Positions 8,824 through 17,781 are shown, numbered from the stretch's first letter. The stretch: DNA of 64,000 bases from Myxococcales bacterium (GCA_023248635.1 JAHFED010000011.1:1-64000), one strand, 5' to 3'. Notes: generated by a model not told the origin, from the sequence alone. Numbers and translations: made by a program.

Positions 8824-8852
8824 AAAAAAAGGGGCGCTTCGCCCCTTTTTTT
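8824..8852. terminator. Bidirectional Rho-independent terminator
   Basis: Seven A's, GGGGCG, loop CTT, CGCCCC, seven T's: a compact perfect stem flanked by A and T runs, 18 bases after the Fic-like stop. It can work on either strand and isolates the Fic-like gene from the TPR gene. Confidence 0.95.
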
Positions 8853-8966
8853 CTGGGCATCGCGCGTCCGACCGTGGGGAGCGTGCCAACCCCTGCCACG
8901 GCGTGCAGAACGCCTTGACAGCGCGTGGTGTCTGACCAACACCGCAAGAGCTTTCGGAGGTTTCAC

Positions 8967-10541
8967 GTGTCCAACGGCCCCGCCTACAACAACAACGTCG
9001 TCAAGCGCGAGTCCGGGGTCACCGCGCTCATCCAAGTCGGCGTGGTCGCCGCACTCGTCGCCGTCGCCGTCTTTGGCTGGTGGAAATTCTCGGGCGAAAA
9101 AAAGCGCGTGGCCGATCTCGCGGTGGCCGCCAAACAAAAGACCGAAGCCGACGACCACATCGCGCTGTTGGCGGCAGAGAAACTGTTTTTCGAGATCGGA
9201 CCCGAGGAGAAGCTCACAAAAGACGACGCCATCTTGGTGTCTCTCGCCGAGATCGAGGCCCAGCTCTACCAGGCCTATGGGCTGGCCAGCGCCAAGACCA
9301 AAGCCGAGCGTTACGTCGGCATGGCCCGCGATCGCGATGTGAAAAAGGCCGAGCGCTACGCGGCCGAAGCCTATCTGCTCCTCGGCGATGGCCGCGCCGC
9401 CGAAGCCGAAGCCATGCTCACCGACATCGTCCAGAACAAGGGGGCACGGCACGCGAAGCTCTTGCACGGGCTCGCTGTGGCAAAGCTCGCCCAGGGCAAG
9501 GCCAAAGACGCCGTCGTCTCCGCCTTCGAGGGCGAAAAACTGTCCACGCAGTTGGTGCGCCTGCCCATCGCCGAGGGCGACGCCTTCCTCGCGCAGGGCA
9601 ATTTCGCCGCTGCCGCCGCCGCCTACAACAAGGCCAAGAAACTGAATCCCGATCACCTGCGCGCCCGCACCGCCATCACCATCGTCGCCGCCGTCTCGCG
9701 CCTGGGCAAGCCTGAGCTCTTGTTGGGTGAGATGGACCGGCTCATGGCCGAGGCCACGCCCGAAGCCCCGCCGCGCGTCCGCGGCTTCATCGAATACGGC
9801 AAGGGCGAGATCTACCTCGTCGACAACAAGGCCACCGAAGCACTGGCCGCCGCCGAAGCTTCGCTGGCCACCGATCCCGGACAGGCCGCCACCTTGGCCC
9901 TCAAGGGCCGCGCGTTGGCCAAGCTGGGCAAAGTCGACGAGGCCAAGGCCGCCTTCGACGCCGCTCTCGTGGCCGCCCCCTCTTCCTTGCCCATCGCCAA
10001 GGCCGCAGCCCTCACCCTCAAGCGGGCGGGCAAGGAGAAAGACGGACTGGCCTTCCTCGAAAAGGTCGTCGCTGCGAACCCCGAAAACGGCATGGCCCAC
10101 GCGGAGCTCGCGCTGGTGCAAGCCGGCGTCGGGCTCGGCAAAGACGCCCTCAAAGAAGCGGAGCTCGCGGTGGCGAAGCTCGGCGGCGCCCACGACCTCG
10201 CCGTCTTCGCCAAAGCCCGTGCGTTGCACGCCGACAAACAGTTGGTGCCCGCCCTCGACACCTACAAAGAAGCCCTCGGCTACCACGCATCTCCCGACTG
10301 GCCCGAACTCTACTTCGCGCTCGGTGACCTGCGCTTCGACGAGAAGAACTGGGACGAAGCCGTCGGCGCGTACGAGAGCGCGATCAAGTTCTGGGACAAG
10401 CAAGGCGGCTCCATCGACGACGTCGCCGACGCCTGGGAACAGATCGGCAAGGCCCACCAGGGCATGGGCGGCAAGAAGGCCAAACAAGCCAAAGAGTTCT
10501 TCGAAAAGGCCGACAACCTCCGCAAGGGCAAGACCAGCTGA
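8967..10541 (+). CDS. Membrane-anchored tetratricopeptide repeat protein
   Basis: The protein is 524 residues from GTG 8967, chosen because GGAGG lies 6 bases upstream. One transmembrane helix at about residues 20-38 follows a short cytoplasmic tail and is followed by a charged Lys-rich region. The rest consists of about ten helical TPR-type repeats with the typical spacing of Ala, Gly and aromatic residues, for example AYNKAKKLNPDHLRARTA. Such proteins act as scaffolds. No partner can be named from the context, since the gene is isolated between a terminator and repeat copy C. A TTGACA at 8915-8920 could be part of its promoter. Confidence 0.85.
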   Translation: MSNGPAYNNNVVKRESGVTALIQVGVVAALVAVAVFGWWKFSGEKKRVADLAVAAKQKTEADDHIALLAAEKLFFEIGPEEKLTKDDAILVSLAEIEAQLYQAYGLASAKTKAERYVGMARDRDVKKAERYAAEAYLLLGDGRAAEAEAMLTDIVQNKGARHAKLLHGLAVAKLAQGKAKDAVVSAFEGEKLSTQLVRLPIAEGDAFLAQGNFAAAAAAYNKAKKLNPDHLRARTAITIVAAVSRLGKPELLLGEMDRLMAEATPEAPPRVRGFIEYGKGEIYLVDNKATEALAAAEASLATDPGQAATLALKGRALAKLGKVDEAKAAFDAALVAAPSSLPIAKAAALTLKRAGKEKDGLAFLEKVVAANPENGMAHAELALVQAGVGLGKDALKEAELAVAKLGGAHDLAVFAKARALHADKQLVPALDTYKEALGYHASPDWPELYFALGDLRFDEKNWDEAVGAYESAIKFWDKQGGSIDDVADAWEQIGKAHQGMGGKKAKQAKEFFEKADNLRKGKTS

Positions 10542-10561
10542 TCCCCGATCGCGCTGAACTT

Positions 10562-10593
10562 CGACGGCGGAGCGGTCTCGTTCACCGCCGTCG
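10562..10593 (+). terminator. Hairpin downstream of the TPR gene
   Basis: CGACGGCGG (10562-10570) pairs perfectly with CCGCCGTCG (10585-10593). An outer pair, ATCCCCGA at 10541-10548 and TCGGGGAT at 10591-10598, could form instead. There is no T run, so termination would be Rho-dependent or weak. Its right arm merges with the start of repeat copy C. Confidence 0.4.
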
Positions 10594-10755
10594 GGGATGC
10601 TCTTCTGGGAGGTCTGGGGCAGCCTCCCCCCGCGCCGGCGGAGCCGGACGCGGGCCCCCCCCACCAACTCCGCGTCCGCGGGCGCGCTTCACGCGCATCA
10701 TCCCGCGTCCTTCCCAGCTCGGAACGCGGTCGAACATCAAGCGGACCCGGGATGA
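10593..10755 (+). repeat. Dispersed GC-rich intergenic repeat, copy C
   Basis: The longest copy. It starts at GGGGATGCTCTTCTGG, shared with copy D, then carries an extra stretch of about 20 bases, the palindromic core CCGGCGGAGCCGG, CACCAACTCCGCG, CATCATCCCGCG, and CAGCTCGGAACGCGGTCGAA, and ends in GGGATGA. It fills most of the gap between the convergent TPR gene and the last gene of the polysaccharide locus. No gene is seen in 10542-10807. Confidence 0.9.
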
Positions 10756-10807
10756 GGCTCTGCTGCTGCTGCGACGTCGCCAGGCAGCGTACGCTCGTTC
10801 CGCGGGA

Positions 10808-11914
10808 TCAGACGCTGGAGCGGTAAATCGACGCCAGCTGGCTTTGCATGCCGATGGTCCCGAAGCGCTCGATCACCGTCTGCCGCGCGCGCTCCCCTCG
10901 GCGGGCGCGCTCCGCTGGGTCTTCCAAGGCCAATACCGCCGCCACCGCGCGCGCAGCGCCGTCCTGCGCATGGAGCAGCGAGCCGTTGTCGCCGTCGACG
11001 ACGACTTCGGCGATGCCTCCTACTGCCGTCACCACCACGGCGCGCGAGGCGGCCATGGCCTCGAGCAGGGCCAAGGGCAGTCCTTCAAAGAGCGAGGTCG
11101 AGAGAAAGACGTCCATGGCCCACAAGAAAGGACGCGGGTCGGGCTGCAGGCCAGCGAAGACGACGACGTCATCGAGACCGAGGCTGCGGCTCTTTGCTTC
11201 GAGCGCGCATCGCAGGGGACCATCGCCGACGAGGACAAAGCGCGCGCGGGGTTGACGCTGGCGCACAGCGGCGGCGACGTCGAGCCAACGATCGAGGGCC
11301 TTTTGGGTGCGGTGCACCGACAGGGTGCCCACCACGAAGGCGTCGTCGTCGAAGCCCAGCTCGCGTCGGCAACGACGTGCAGCCGCGTCGTCGAAGGCGA
11401 AGTGGGCTCCGGGGATCCCGTTGCGCACCACCACGGGCGTGGGCCCGCCGCGCATCCGCAGCTCGATCGATCGGGCCACCTCAACGGAGCAGGCAATCAC
11501 GGCTTTTTGCAACGGCCATGTCGACTGCGCCAGCGCGACGGTCAGCGGGTGGTAGCGCTCGAGCACGTTGTGCTCGGTGTAGACGCAAGGCGTGCGGGTC
11601 AGCGCGCAGGCGACACGAGCCACGACGCCGGCGATGGGCAGGTGGGCGTGGACAACGTCGGGACGCCGTCGGCGCAGCAAGCTGACCAGCTTGTCGGTGG
11701 CGGCCACAATGCCGGCGCTGCTGCGGGCCTCGATGAGCGTGACGTCGGCGCCGGCCTCGCGCAGAGCGGGGATCAGCGCGTCTTTCCAGGGGAGAAAGGA
11801 GACGACGTCGTGGTGCATGCCGAGGGAGTGCGCCACGCGGGCGCCATCGACGAGCAGGCTCTCCGCACCGCCGAGGCCCAGGGACTTGATGACGTGCAAC
11901 ACCCGCAGCCTCAT
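10808..11914 (-). CDS. Family 4 glycosyltransferase (last gene of the polysaccharide locus)
   Basis: The protein is 368 residues with a GT-B fold. The N-terminal VLHVIKSLGLGGAE is the usual glycine loop of GT4 enzymes and VHAHLP the typical strand. The donor-binding motif EGLPLALLEAMA gives the E-x7-E pair near residue 285. It transfers a sugar from a nucleotide sugar to the growing lipid-linked glycan; neither sugar can be named. Its ATG overlaps the stop of the upstream glycosyltransferase by 4 bases, implying translational coupling. Confidence 0.9.
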   Translation of the reverse strand: MRLRVLHVIKSLGLGGAESLLVDGARVAHSLGMHHDVVSFLPWKDALIPALREAGADVTLIEARSSAGIVAATDKLVSLLRRRRPDVVHAHLPIAGVVARVACALTRTPCVYTEHNVLERYHPLTVALAQSTWPLQKAVIACSVEVARSIELRMRGGPTPVVVRNGIPGAHFAFDDAAARRCRRELGFDDDAFVVGTLSVHRTQKALDRWLDVAAAVRQRQPRARFVLVGDGPLRCALEAKSRSLGLDDVVVFAGLQPDPRPFLWAMDVFLSTSLFEGLPLALLEAMAASRAVVVTAVGGIAEVVVDGDNGSLLHAQDGAARAVAAVLALEDPAERARRGERARQTVIERFGTIGMQSQLASIYRSSV

Positions 11915-13086
11915 CGACGTCGCCCTCGCAGCAGCCGCTGGTAGGTGGCCGCCACCTTTTGAAACACCAGGCGCTCATCGAATTTCCTCTCCGCCAGAGC
12001 CCGTGCTTCGCCGCCGAAGCGGCGGGCGCGGTCTGGATCGGCGACGATGCTGCCAATGGCCGCGGCCAAACAAGCCGGGTCGCGCCAAGGCACGAGCAAG
12101 CCGGTGACGCCGTCGACGACCACCTCGCGGCAGCCGCGGATGTTGGTGGCGACCACTGGGCGTTGCATCGCGGCAGCTTCCATAGGCGCGCGGGGAAAAC
12201 CCTCGCGGTGACTGGGCAACACGAAGACATCCATGGCTGCATAGAAGCGGGGCATGTCCTGGCGCAAACCCGCAAAGACGCAGACGTCGTCGACGCCACG
12301 GCCAAAGAGCGCGCGTGCCCGGGGCAGCGTGAGCGCATCGCTCTTTTCGACGTCGGTGGGGCCGATCACCAACAGCCGCCAGCGGCGTCCGGAATGCTGC
12401 ACCCGCAGCAGTTGCATTGCTGCAAAGAGATCGAGGATGCCCTTCTCTTCAACCAAGCGGCCGACGAAGCCGACGACGACGTCTTCGGTTCCGAGCCCCA
12501 GGTCTTTTCTGACTTCCTCGACATCGTCGACCGTGACCGTGCTGGGCGAGAAGCGTTGCAGATCAATGCCGTTGCCGAGCAGCTCGAGCTTCGACGAGGG
12601 CGCGATGTGCTCCGCGATGGCGGTGCGGATGTCCTCGGGATTCTGGCTGAGAATGTGGTCGCTGTTGGCCGCCGCCACCTGCTCGAGGAGGATGTAAAAA
12701 CGCCGCGCCCAGGGCCGCATGTGATCGTGAAAATAGAAGCCATGCAGCGTGTTGACGACGACGGGAACGCCGACGAGCCCCGCCGCCAACTGTCCGAGCA
12801 GCCCCGGTTTCGGGTTGTGGGTGTGCACGATGTCGAAGCGCTCCCGTTGAAACACCCGGCGCAAGTCGAGCAGCGCCTCGGCGTCGCGCGCCGGCGCAAA
12901 GCTGCGGGTCATCTTGACAGCGATGTGGCGGATGCCCTGTTGCTCGAGGAAGGGCACGTCTGGCCCGGCGTTCGAGATCGCGGTGACGTCGTAGCCCTGC
13001 GCCTGCAGGAACTTCAGCTGGCCCAGCAGGAGGTAGCGCAGCGAGAGATCGATCGTGCACACATGGGCTACGCGAGGGCGGCTCAT
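11911..13086 (-). CDS. Family 4 glycosyltransferase
   Basis: The protein is 391 residues from ATG 13086 (MSRPRVAHVCTIDLSLRYLL). It resembles the EpsD/PglA-type group: the long N-terminal domain contains VHTHNPKPGLLGQLAA and VVVNTLHGFYFHD, and the C-terminal domain has LPSHREGFPRAPMEAAAM with the donor-site Glu residues. PglA-like enzymes add the second sugar to bacillosamine-PP-undecaprenol, which fits its place after the EpsC-L-M-N genes; that assignment is inference. It overlaps both neighbours by 4 bases. Confidence 0.9.
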   Translation of the reverse strand: MSRPRVAHVCTIDLSLRYLLLGQLKFLQAQGYDVTAISNAGPDVPFLEQQGIRHIAVKMTRSFAPARDAEALLDLRRVFQRERFDIVHTHNPKPGLLGQLAAGLVGVPVVVNTLHGFYFHDHMRPWARRFYILLEQVAAANSDHILSQNPEDIRTAIAEHIAPSSKLELLGNGIDLQRFSPSTVTVDDVEEVRKDLGLGTEDVVVGFVGRLVEEKGILDLFAAMQLLRVQHSGRRWRLLVIGPTDVEKSDALTLPRARALFGRGVDDVCVFAGLRQDMPRFYAAMDVFVLPSHREGFPRAPMEAAAMQRPVVATNIRGCREVVVDGVTGLLVPWRDPACLAAAIGSIVADPDRARRFGGEARALAERKFDERLVFQKVAATYQRLLRGRRR

Positions 13087-13535
13087 GGAGTCTTCATGTT
13101 CAGGGCGCTGGCGCGGCCAGGCGTGTGGCCGCCGTCGGCATAGACGACGTTGAAGGCGGCCAGGTTCTCTGTGCGCGCTTCCAAAAAAGGCGCGCCCTCG
13201 AGCTCCAGCCACGAGTGTCCGCAAGGTGTCCCGTCTGCGCCCGCGCGGACGCCCAGCACGAAGCGCACGGGCAGTCCAGCGGCGCGCAGCGCGAGTGTGC
13301 GGGCCAGCGTTCGCGTCAGGCAGGTGCCACCGCCGCCGGGAAAGATCCCCAGCAGGCCCTCGACGCCCCTGACAACCTCAGCGGCGACGTCGGCGTCGAC
13401 GACGACGTCCGAGGCGGTGGGGACCCGACCAAGCGCGCGGGGCAAAGCCACGAAGCGCGCCACGCCGGGAGCGAGGGTCCGGCCCACCAGCAGAGGCACC
13501 GCGATGCGCAAGGCGTCTCTCAGGGCGATCCTCAT
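13083..13535 (-). CDS. Lasso-peptide B2-type transglutaminase-fold protease
   Basis: The product is 150 residues from ATG 13535, overlapping the aminotransferase stop. The fold matches the Transglut_core3/lasso B2 family of leader peptidases. The catalytic Cys lies in GGTCLTRTLARTLALRAAG (about residue 72) and the His in CGHSWLELEG (about 107), with an acidic residue following. The usual N-terminal helical part (MRIALRDALRIAVPLLVGR) is also present. In lasso systems B2 cuts the leader after B1 (PqqD-like) has presented it. A PqqD-like gene and a kinase lie 3 kb upstream in the same transcript. No lasso cyclase gene is near. I infer a proteolytic role on a ribosomal peptide. Confidence 0.8.
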   Translation of the reverse strand: MRIALRDALRIAVPLLVGRTLAPGVARFVALPRALGRVPTASDVVVDADVAAEVVRGVEGLLGIFPGGGGTCLTRTLARTLALRAAGLPVRFVLGVRAGADGTPCGHSWLELEGAPFLEARTENLAAFNVVYADGGHTPGRASALNMKTP

Positions 13536-14677
13536 CGGCGGCAGGCGCGGACGACGTCGATGATCTCGTCCAACTCCGCGTCCTTGAGGTTGCTGCCCGA
13601 AGGAAGGCACAGGCCACGGGCGAAAAGATCTTCGGCGACGGCGCCGCCGACGACGCGGGCCTGGTGGGCTCCGGCCCTGAACACCGGCTGCAGGTGCATC
13701 GGCTTCCACACGGGACGGGCCTCGATGTCTCTGGCCACGAGCGCTGCGCGCACGTCCTCGCGGGAGGCACCGAAAGCCTCTTCGTCGACGACGACGCAGG
13801 TGAGCCAGCGGGTCGATTGCCCTCCTTTGCCGCCGGTGGCCTCAGGCATGAAGGTGATGCCCGGCAGGTCGGCAAAGGCCTGCTGGTAGCGCGTGAAGAC
13901 CCGGCGGCGGGCGGCGACGCGCTCGTCGAGCACGCGCAGCTGGCCGCGCCCAATGGCCGCGCACACATTGCTCAGGCGATAATTGAATCCGATCTCGCTG
14001 TGCTCATAATGCGGTGCTGGATCGCGGGCCTGCGTCGCCAAGAAGCGCGCCCTGTCGACGAGAGATTTGTCGTCCGACACCAACATGCCGCCGCCGGAAG
14101 TAGTGATGATCTTGTTTCCATTGAAGGAAAAAACCGCCAGCTTGCCAAAGGTGCCGCACTTGCAGCCATCGAAGGTGGCGCCCAACGCCTCGGCTGCGTC
14201 TTCGACGATGGGAACCTCGTAGCGCGCGCAGGCGGCCTTGATGGGTCCCCAGTCGGCGCTCTGGCCGTAGATGTCGACGACGACGGCGGCCTTGGGCAGC
14301 TTCCCCCTCTTTGCCGAGCGCTCGAGCTCTTCGGCGAGCAGCACGGGATCCAGATTCCAGGTGGCGCGTTCGGCGTCGACGAAGACCGGGCGCGCGCCCT
14401 GGTAGGCAATGGGGTTGGCGCTGGCTGAAAAGGTGAGCGACGAGCAGATGACTTCGTCGTCGGGGCCGACGTCAAGCAGGCGCAAGGCCAGGTGCAAGGC
14501 CGCGGTACCCGATGACAAGGCCGCCGCGTGGCCGATGCCGACGTAAGACGCGAGCTCCCGCTCGAAGGCGTCGACGTGGGGCCCCAAGGGCGCGACCCAG
14601 TTGGTCGCGAAGGCCTCGCGCACGAGCCCCTCTTCGTCAGGGCCGATGTGGGGAGAGGAGAGGTAGATGCGCGGCAC
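13532..14677 (-). CDS. epsN: DegT/DnrJ/EryC1 sugar aminotransferase, EpsN/PglE type
   Basis: The PLP enzyme is 381 residues from GTG 14677 with AAGGA a few bases upstream. It resembles Bacillus EpsN closely as I recall that sequence: IYLSSPHI, NWVAPLGPHVDAFE, DIYGQSADW, FSFNGNKIITTSGGGML (PLP Lys about 189), RPVWKPMHLQPVF and LCLPSGSN. These enzymes aminate the 4-keto sugar made by an EpsC/PglF dehydratase on the way to bacillosamine. It may also have to do the LegC step of nonulosonate synthesis, for which no separate gene is seen. Confidence 0.92.
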   Translation of the reverse strand: MPRIYLSSPHIGPDEEGLVREAFATNWVAPLGPHVDAFERELASYVGIGHAAALSSGTAALHLALRLLDVGPDDEVICSSLTFSASANPIAYQGARPVFVDAERATWNLDPVLLAEELERSAKRGKLPKAAVVVDIYGQSADWGPIKAACARYEVPIVEDAAEALGATFDGCKCGTFGKLAVFSFNGNKIITTSGGGMLVSDDKSLVDRARFLATQARDPAPHYEHSEIGFNYRLSNVCAAIGRGQLRVLDERVAARRRVFTRYQQAFADLPGITFMPEATGGKGGQSTRWLTCVVVDEEAFGASREDVRAALVARDIEARPVWKPMHLQPVFRAGAHQARVVGGAVAEDLFARGLCLPSGSNLKDAELDEIIDVVRACRR

Positions 14678-14688
14678 GTGGTCCTTGA

Positions 14689-15279
14689 TCAGCGAGCGGG
14701 AACGCCTTTGACGATGACGTCGTCGGCGATGTCGTCGACGACAACCGCACCCGCACCCACCACGGCCCAGCGCCCGATCCTCTTGCCGGGGATCACAGAG
14801 ACCCCCACACCCAAGAAGGCGCCGTCGTCGACGACGACATTGCCCGCGAGGTGGCTGCCTGGGCCCAGGTGCACGAACTCCCCCAGCACACAATCGTGAT
14901 CGACGGAGGCACCAGTGTTCACGATCGCGTGCGCCCCGACGACGGCGTCGGGTTGCACCACGGCGCCCGCGAACACCACGGCCCCCGGCAGGATCTTCGC
15001 CGTCGGCGCCACCCAGGCAAGGGGGTGCACCAGCGAGACAAAGCGGTAGGCGAACAGCTCAGCTGCCACCTGTTGGCGGACACGATTGCCGCCGATGGCC
15101 ACGACGACGTCATCGCTGGCCCCGAGCTCGCTGAGGGCCTGCACGCAGTGTCCCAAGATCAGCGATCCGACGCGGGCGACGTCTGCGTCATAAACACCGC
15201 CAACGCGCCCCCCGCTGGCCTCGATGAGAGCGATGATGACCTTGGCGTGGCCGCCGGCGCCGACGACGCAGACGCTCAC
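14689..15279 (-). CDS. epsM: Sugar O/N-acetyltransferase, EpsM/PglD (NeuD) family
   Basis: The protein is 196 residues. The N-terminal Rossmann-like part starts with VVGAGGHAKVI, which binds the UDP-sugar. The rest is a left-handed beta helix of hexapeptide repeats. The catalytic His lies in NTGASVDHDC (about residue 128), as in PglD. It N-acetylates the 4-amino group to give UDP-diNAc-bacillosamine. It overlaps the phosphoglycosyl transferase by 4 bases and precedes the aminotransferase by 11. Confidence 0.92.
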   Translation of the reverse strand: MSVCVVGAGGHAKVIIALIEASGGRVGGVYDADVARVGSLILGHCVQALSELGASDDVVVAIGGNRVRQQVAAELFAYRFVSLVHPLAWVAPTAKILPGAVVFAGAVVQPDAVVGAHAIVNTGASVDHDCVLGEFVHLGPGSHLAGNVVVDDGAFLGVGVSVIPGKRIGRWAVVGAGAVVVDDIADDVIVKGVPAR

Positions 15280-15926
15280 GCCTGGCTCCCCATGAACTCG
15301 GGCATGGTGACGTGACCCGCGGCGCTGATGCCATCGCTCCTGACGACCTGCAGCGCCGTCTTTGCGAGGATGCCGACGTCGACGGCGAAGGAGACGTGGT
15401 CGACGTACCAGGTGTCGAAAGCGAGCTTCTCGTCCCAGCTCAGGGTGTTGCGGCCGTGCACCTGCGCTTGGCCAGTGATGCCCGGTTTGACGTCGTGGCG
15501 CCGGGCCTGCTCGGGGGAATAGCGGGCGAGGTATTGCATCAGCAGTGGGCGCGGACCGACCAGACTCATGCTGCCTTCGACGACGTTCCAGAGCTGCGGC
15601 AGCTCGTCGATGGAGAGCTTGCGCAACACTGTCCCCAGGGTCGTCAGGCGTTGCTCATCGGGCAGCAGCGCGCCGCCAGCGTCGGTCGCGGTGGTCATCG
15701 TTCTCATCTTGACGACTTGAAAAGGCCGGCCATGCAAGCCGGGGCGCTGTTGGCGAAAGAGCACCGGCGCCCCGATGGTGACCCGCACAGCAAGGGCGGC
15801 AGCAGCAATGACGGGAGCGGCCATCACGATCGCAGGGACGGCGACGGCGAGGTCGAGGGCGCGTTTGCCAAAGAGGCTGTAGGCCGACACCTCCTCGAGA
15901 TAGCACCGGCGACGACGAGACGTCAT
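15276..15926 (-). CDS. epsL: Initiating phosphoglycosyl transferase, EpsL/PglC family
   Basis: The protein is 216 residues: the small monotopic class with one N-terminal re-entrant hydrophobic segment (about 24-48). The catalytic Asp-Glu pair lies in [15 protein letters not shown] (D107, E108), followed by MSLVGPRPL. It transfers a phospho-sugar, probably phospho-bacillosamine, to undecaprenyl phosphate, starting the repeat unit at the cytoplasmic membrane. Its start overlaps the end of the kinase-like gene by 4 bases, so initiation of the glycan and the peptide-modifying genes are co-expressed. Confidence 0.93.
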   Translation of the reverse strand: MTSRRRRCYLEEVSAYSLFGKRALDLAVAVPAIVMAAPVIAAAALAVRVTIGAPVLFRQQRPGLHGRPFQVVKMRTMTTATDAGGALLPDEQRLTTLGTVLRKLSIDELPQLWNVVEGSMSLVGPRPLLMQYLARYSPEQARRHDVKPGITGQAQVHGRNTLSWDEKLAFDTWYVDHVSFAVDVGILAKTALQVVRSDGISAAGHVTMPEFMGSQA

Positions 15927-16789
15927 TTGCGCCGTGGCTCAGGCACCGGCCCTTTCACTCCCAGCACGGACTCGACGGCAGCAGCAATGCACCGCGGCTC
16001 GACGAGGGCGTCACCGCCGATCCGAAGAGCGCAGCCGGGGAGCCTCGCCAGCTTCCCCAGACAATGGAGATGCTCAGCGCCGAGCGGCAGTCCCGGCCAG
16101 GCCACCATCGCGCTTCCGTGCAGGAGCAGAGGCAGGACCAACGAGGGCGACATCCCCTCGGCCGTGGTGAGCGGCGCCTGGTGAATGGAAGGGAACACCA
16201 AGCGGCCGACCACGACGACCGCCCCAGCGCCGCCTGCGTCGTCGACACCCACGACAGCTTTGCCCGCCGACGAAAGGCCGGGCAGCACGCTCGCGCGCAG
16301 CTCTGGGAACATCTCCAGGGTCGCCACGCCGACGTGGAGGGGGCGCAAGAGCCCCCGCGCCACCACATCCTGCCCGCGGCACTGAACGAAGACGACGTCG
16401 TCGGTGAGGAGGTGCTGCCGTGCGGCCAGCGCTAGCGTCGTCGTCGTCTTGCCTGCACCGCTCTCGCCGACGATCAGCGTCGCCGAGCCCGTGTCATCGG
16501 TGACGAGACCGGCATGCACGTGGAACCAACCGTCGTGTCGCTCGATCAGGGCGCGGGCGACCACGAGCAGCACGCTGTCTGCGAGGTGGGCCGTGTCCGC
16601 GCCATCGTCGACGAGGCAAAGCGAGATGCTGCCGTCGCGGTCGACATCGGCCCTGGCTCGTCCGACGATGACGACGACCCAGCCGCCCGGCTCGCTGTGG
16701 ATCTGAAGAGCGCCCTGGCGGAACACCGCTGGCCCCGCGGGCGCGAGAGCGGGCCCTCGGCGGCGCACGATGCTCATCGTCGCCGGCAT
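15923..16789 (-). CDS. HPr-kinase-related kinase (HprK-rel type) next to PqqD
   Basis: The protein is 288 residues from ATG 16789, which overlaps the PqqD stop as TGATG. The P-loop is IVGESGAGKTTTTLAL (about 106-121), followed by LLTDDVVFV, whose paired Asp matches the HprK/PEP-carboxykinase fold. It lacks the HprK N-terminal domain. Relatives are found beside PqqD-like proteins and, in some lasso clusters, phosphorylate the peptide. Here the peptide or protein target is unknown; the candidate precursor at 32807-32947 is one possibility. The gene is sandwiched between PqqD and the initiating glycosyl transferase. Confidence 0.8.
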   Translation of the reverse strand: MPATMSIVRRRGPALAPAGPAVFRQGALQIHSEPGGWVVVIVGRARADVDRDGSISLCLVDDGADTAHLADSVLLVVARALIERHDGWFHVHAGLVTDDTGSATLIVGESGAGKTTTTLALAARQHLLTDDVVFVQCRGQDVVARGLLRPLHVGVATLEMFPELRASVLPGLSSAGKAVVGVDDAGGAGAVVVVGRLVFPSIHQAPLTTAEGMSPSLVLPLLLHGSAMVAWPGLPLGAEHLHCLGKLARLPGCALRIGGDALVEPRCIAAAVESVLGVKGPVPEPRRK

Positions 16790-17073
16790 CAGTCGGCCGT
16801 CAGGATGTCTTCGGCAACGAGACGACCGACGAAGGCTTCGACATCGAGACGGGCCGTGGCCTCGTCGACAGCGAAGCGCGCCAACAGCGCCTGCACCAAC
16901 GCATTGTCGTCGAGGCGAGCATCGGAGTCGTAGAGGTGCCACAGCAGCACACCAGTTCTCGACAACGGGTAATAGCAACGCTTCTCGAGGTGCACGACGA
17001 CGCCCGTCCCGTCGGGGAGCTCGGTGAGCAACGCATCCTCGCGCCGTCGGTGCCGCATTCCGTGGTCTAGCAT
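16789..17073 (-). CDS. PqqD-like RiPP recognition element protein
   Basis: The product is 94 residues from ATG 17073; ATG 17091 or 17058 are alternatives. The pattern matches the PqqD/lasso-B1 winged-helix fold: short strands (VVVHLEKRCYYPLSRTG), then LLWHLYDSD and the helices LVQALLARF and DVEAFVGRLVAEDIL. Such proteins bind the leader of a ribosomal peptide and hand it to tailoring enzymes. It overlaps the kinase and is translated together with it, and probably with the upstream deacetylase. Confidence 0.82.
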   Translation of the reverse strand: MLDHGMRHRRREDALLTELPDGTGVVVHLEKRCYYPLSRTGVLLWHLYDSDARLDDNALVQALLARFAVDEATARLDVEAFVGRLVAEDILTAD

Positions 17074-17078
17074 GCCGC

Positions 17079-17777
17079 TCAGCGACGCCATTGCCGCACC
17101 CGGTCGCCCAGCCACTCGCGCGGCACCCAGGGCAGACGAAGCAAGAGCTCCAGAGGCATCCCGCCGCGAACCACGGAAACACGCGGCACCCGCCACGGTC
17201 GGCGAGGGTCGATGACGCCGCCGCCGCCGGTGACGATGAGCTCATGGTGTCGCCGCGCGATGCGTTCGACGCGGGCCGAGCGCTTCGCCTGCGGATAGCA
17301 AAAGCTCGAGGGCTCGCGACCCGTGGCCTGCCGGAGGCGACGAGCAGCGCCGACGATGTCGCCATCGATGCCGTCGTCGTCAATCAAGCGCAGGTTCCGG
17401 TGCGTCATCGTGTGCGACCCGAGCTCGAGGCCGTCGTCACTCATGGTCCGCAGCTGCGACCAAGAGCAAGGCGCGAGGTGGCGAGCGGTCGACAGGGGCG
17501 AGCAGTGGGTACCGTCGACGAAACCCGTCGGCACAAAGAGGGTCGCCGCCAGGCCACGCGCCCACAGCAGCGGCCACACGACCTCGGCGAAGTTGGCGAA
17601 GGCGTCGTCGAAGGTCAGGGCGATCCCCTTTCCGCTGCGCGCAACCTCGAGGAGCGGTCGGACGTGACCCGCACTCGCGAGCAGGTCCAGGTGGCGCGTG
17701 AACGAGGGGCGATCGAGGTCGACGGGCCCGCCGATGCCCGCATCGACGAGGTGGTAGCAAAGCACGCGACCACCCAT
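17079..17777 (-). CDS. Polysaccharide deacetylase (NodB-homology, carbohydrate esterase 4)
   Basis: The protein is 232 residues. The NodB motifs are visible: LTFDDAF (Asp57-Asp58) for catalysis and metal binding, and SHTMTH (His122, His126) for the metal, with CYHLV at the N terminus and FCYPQAK later. There is no signal peptide, so it is probably cytoplasmic, perhaps deacetylating a lipid-linked or nucleotide-linked sugar. It starts 4 bases after the epsC stop and overlaps or nearly overlaps the PqqD-like gene. Confidence 0.88.
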   Translation of the reverse strand: MGGRVLCYHLVDAGIGGPVDLDRPSFTRHLDLLASAGHVRPLLEVARSGKGIALTFDDAFANFAEVVWPLLWARGLAATLFVPTGFVDGTHCSPLSTARHLAPCSWSQLRTMSDDGLELGSHTMTHRNLRLIDDDGIDGDIVGAARRLRQATGREPSSFCYPQAKRSARVERIARRHHELIVTGGGGVIDPRRPWRVPRVSVVRGGMPLELLLRLPWVPREWLGDRVRQWRR

Positions 17778-17781
17778 CAGG

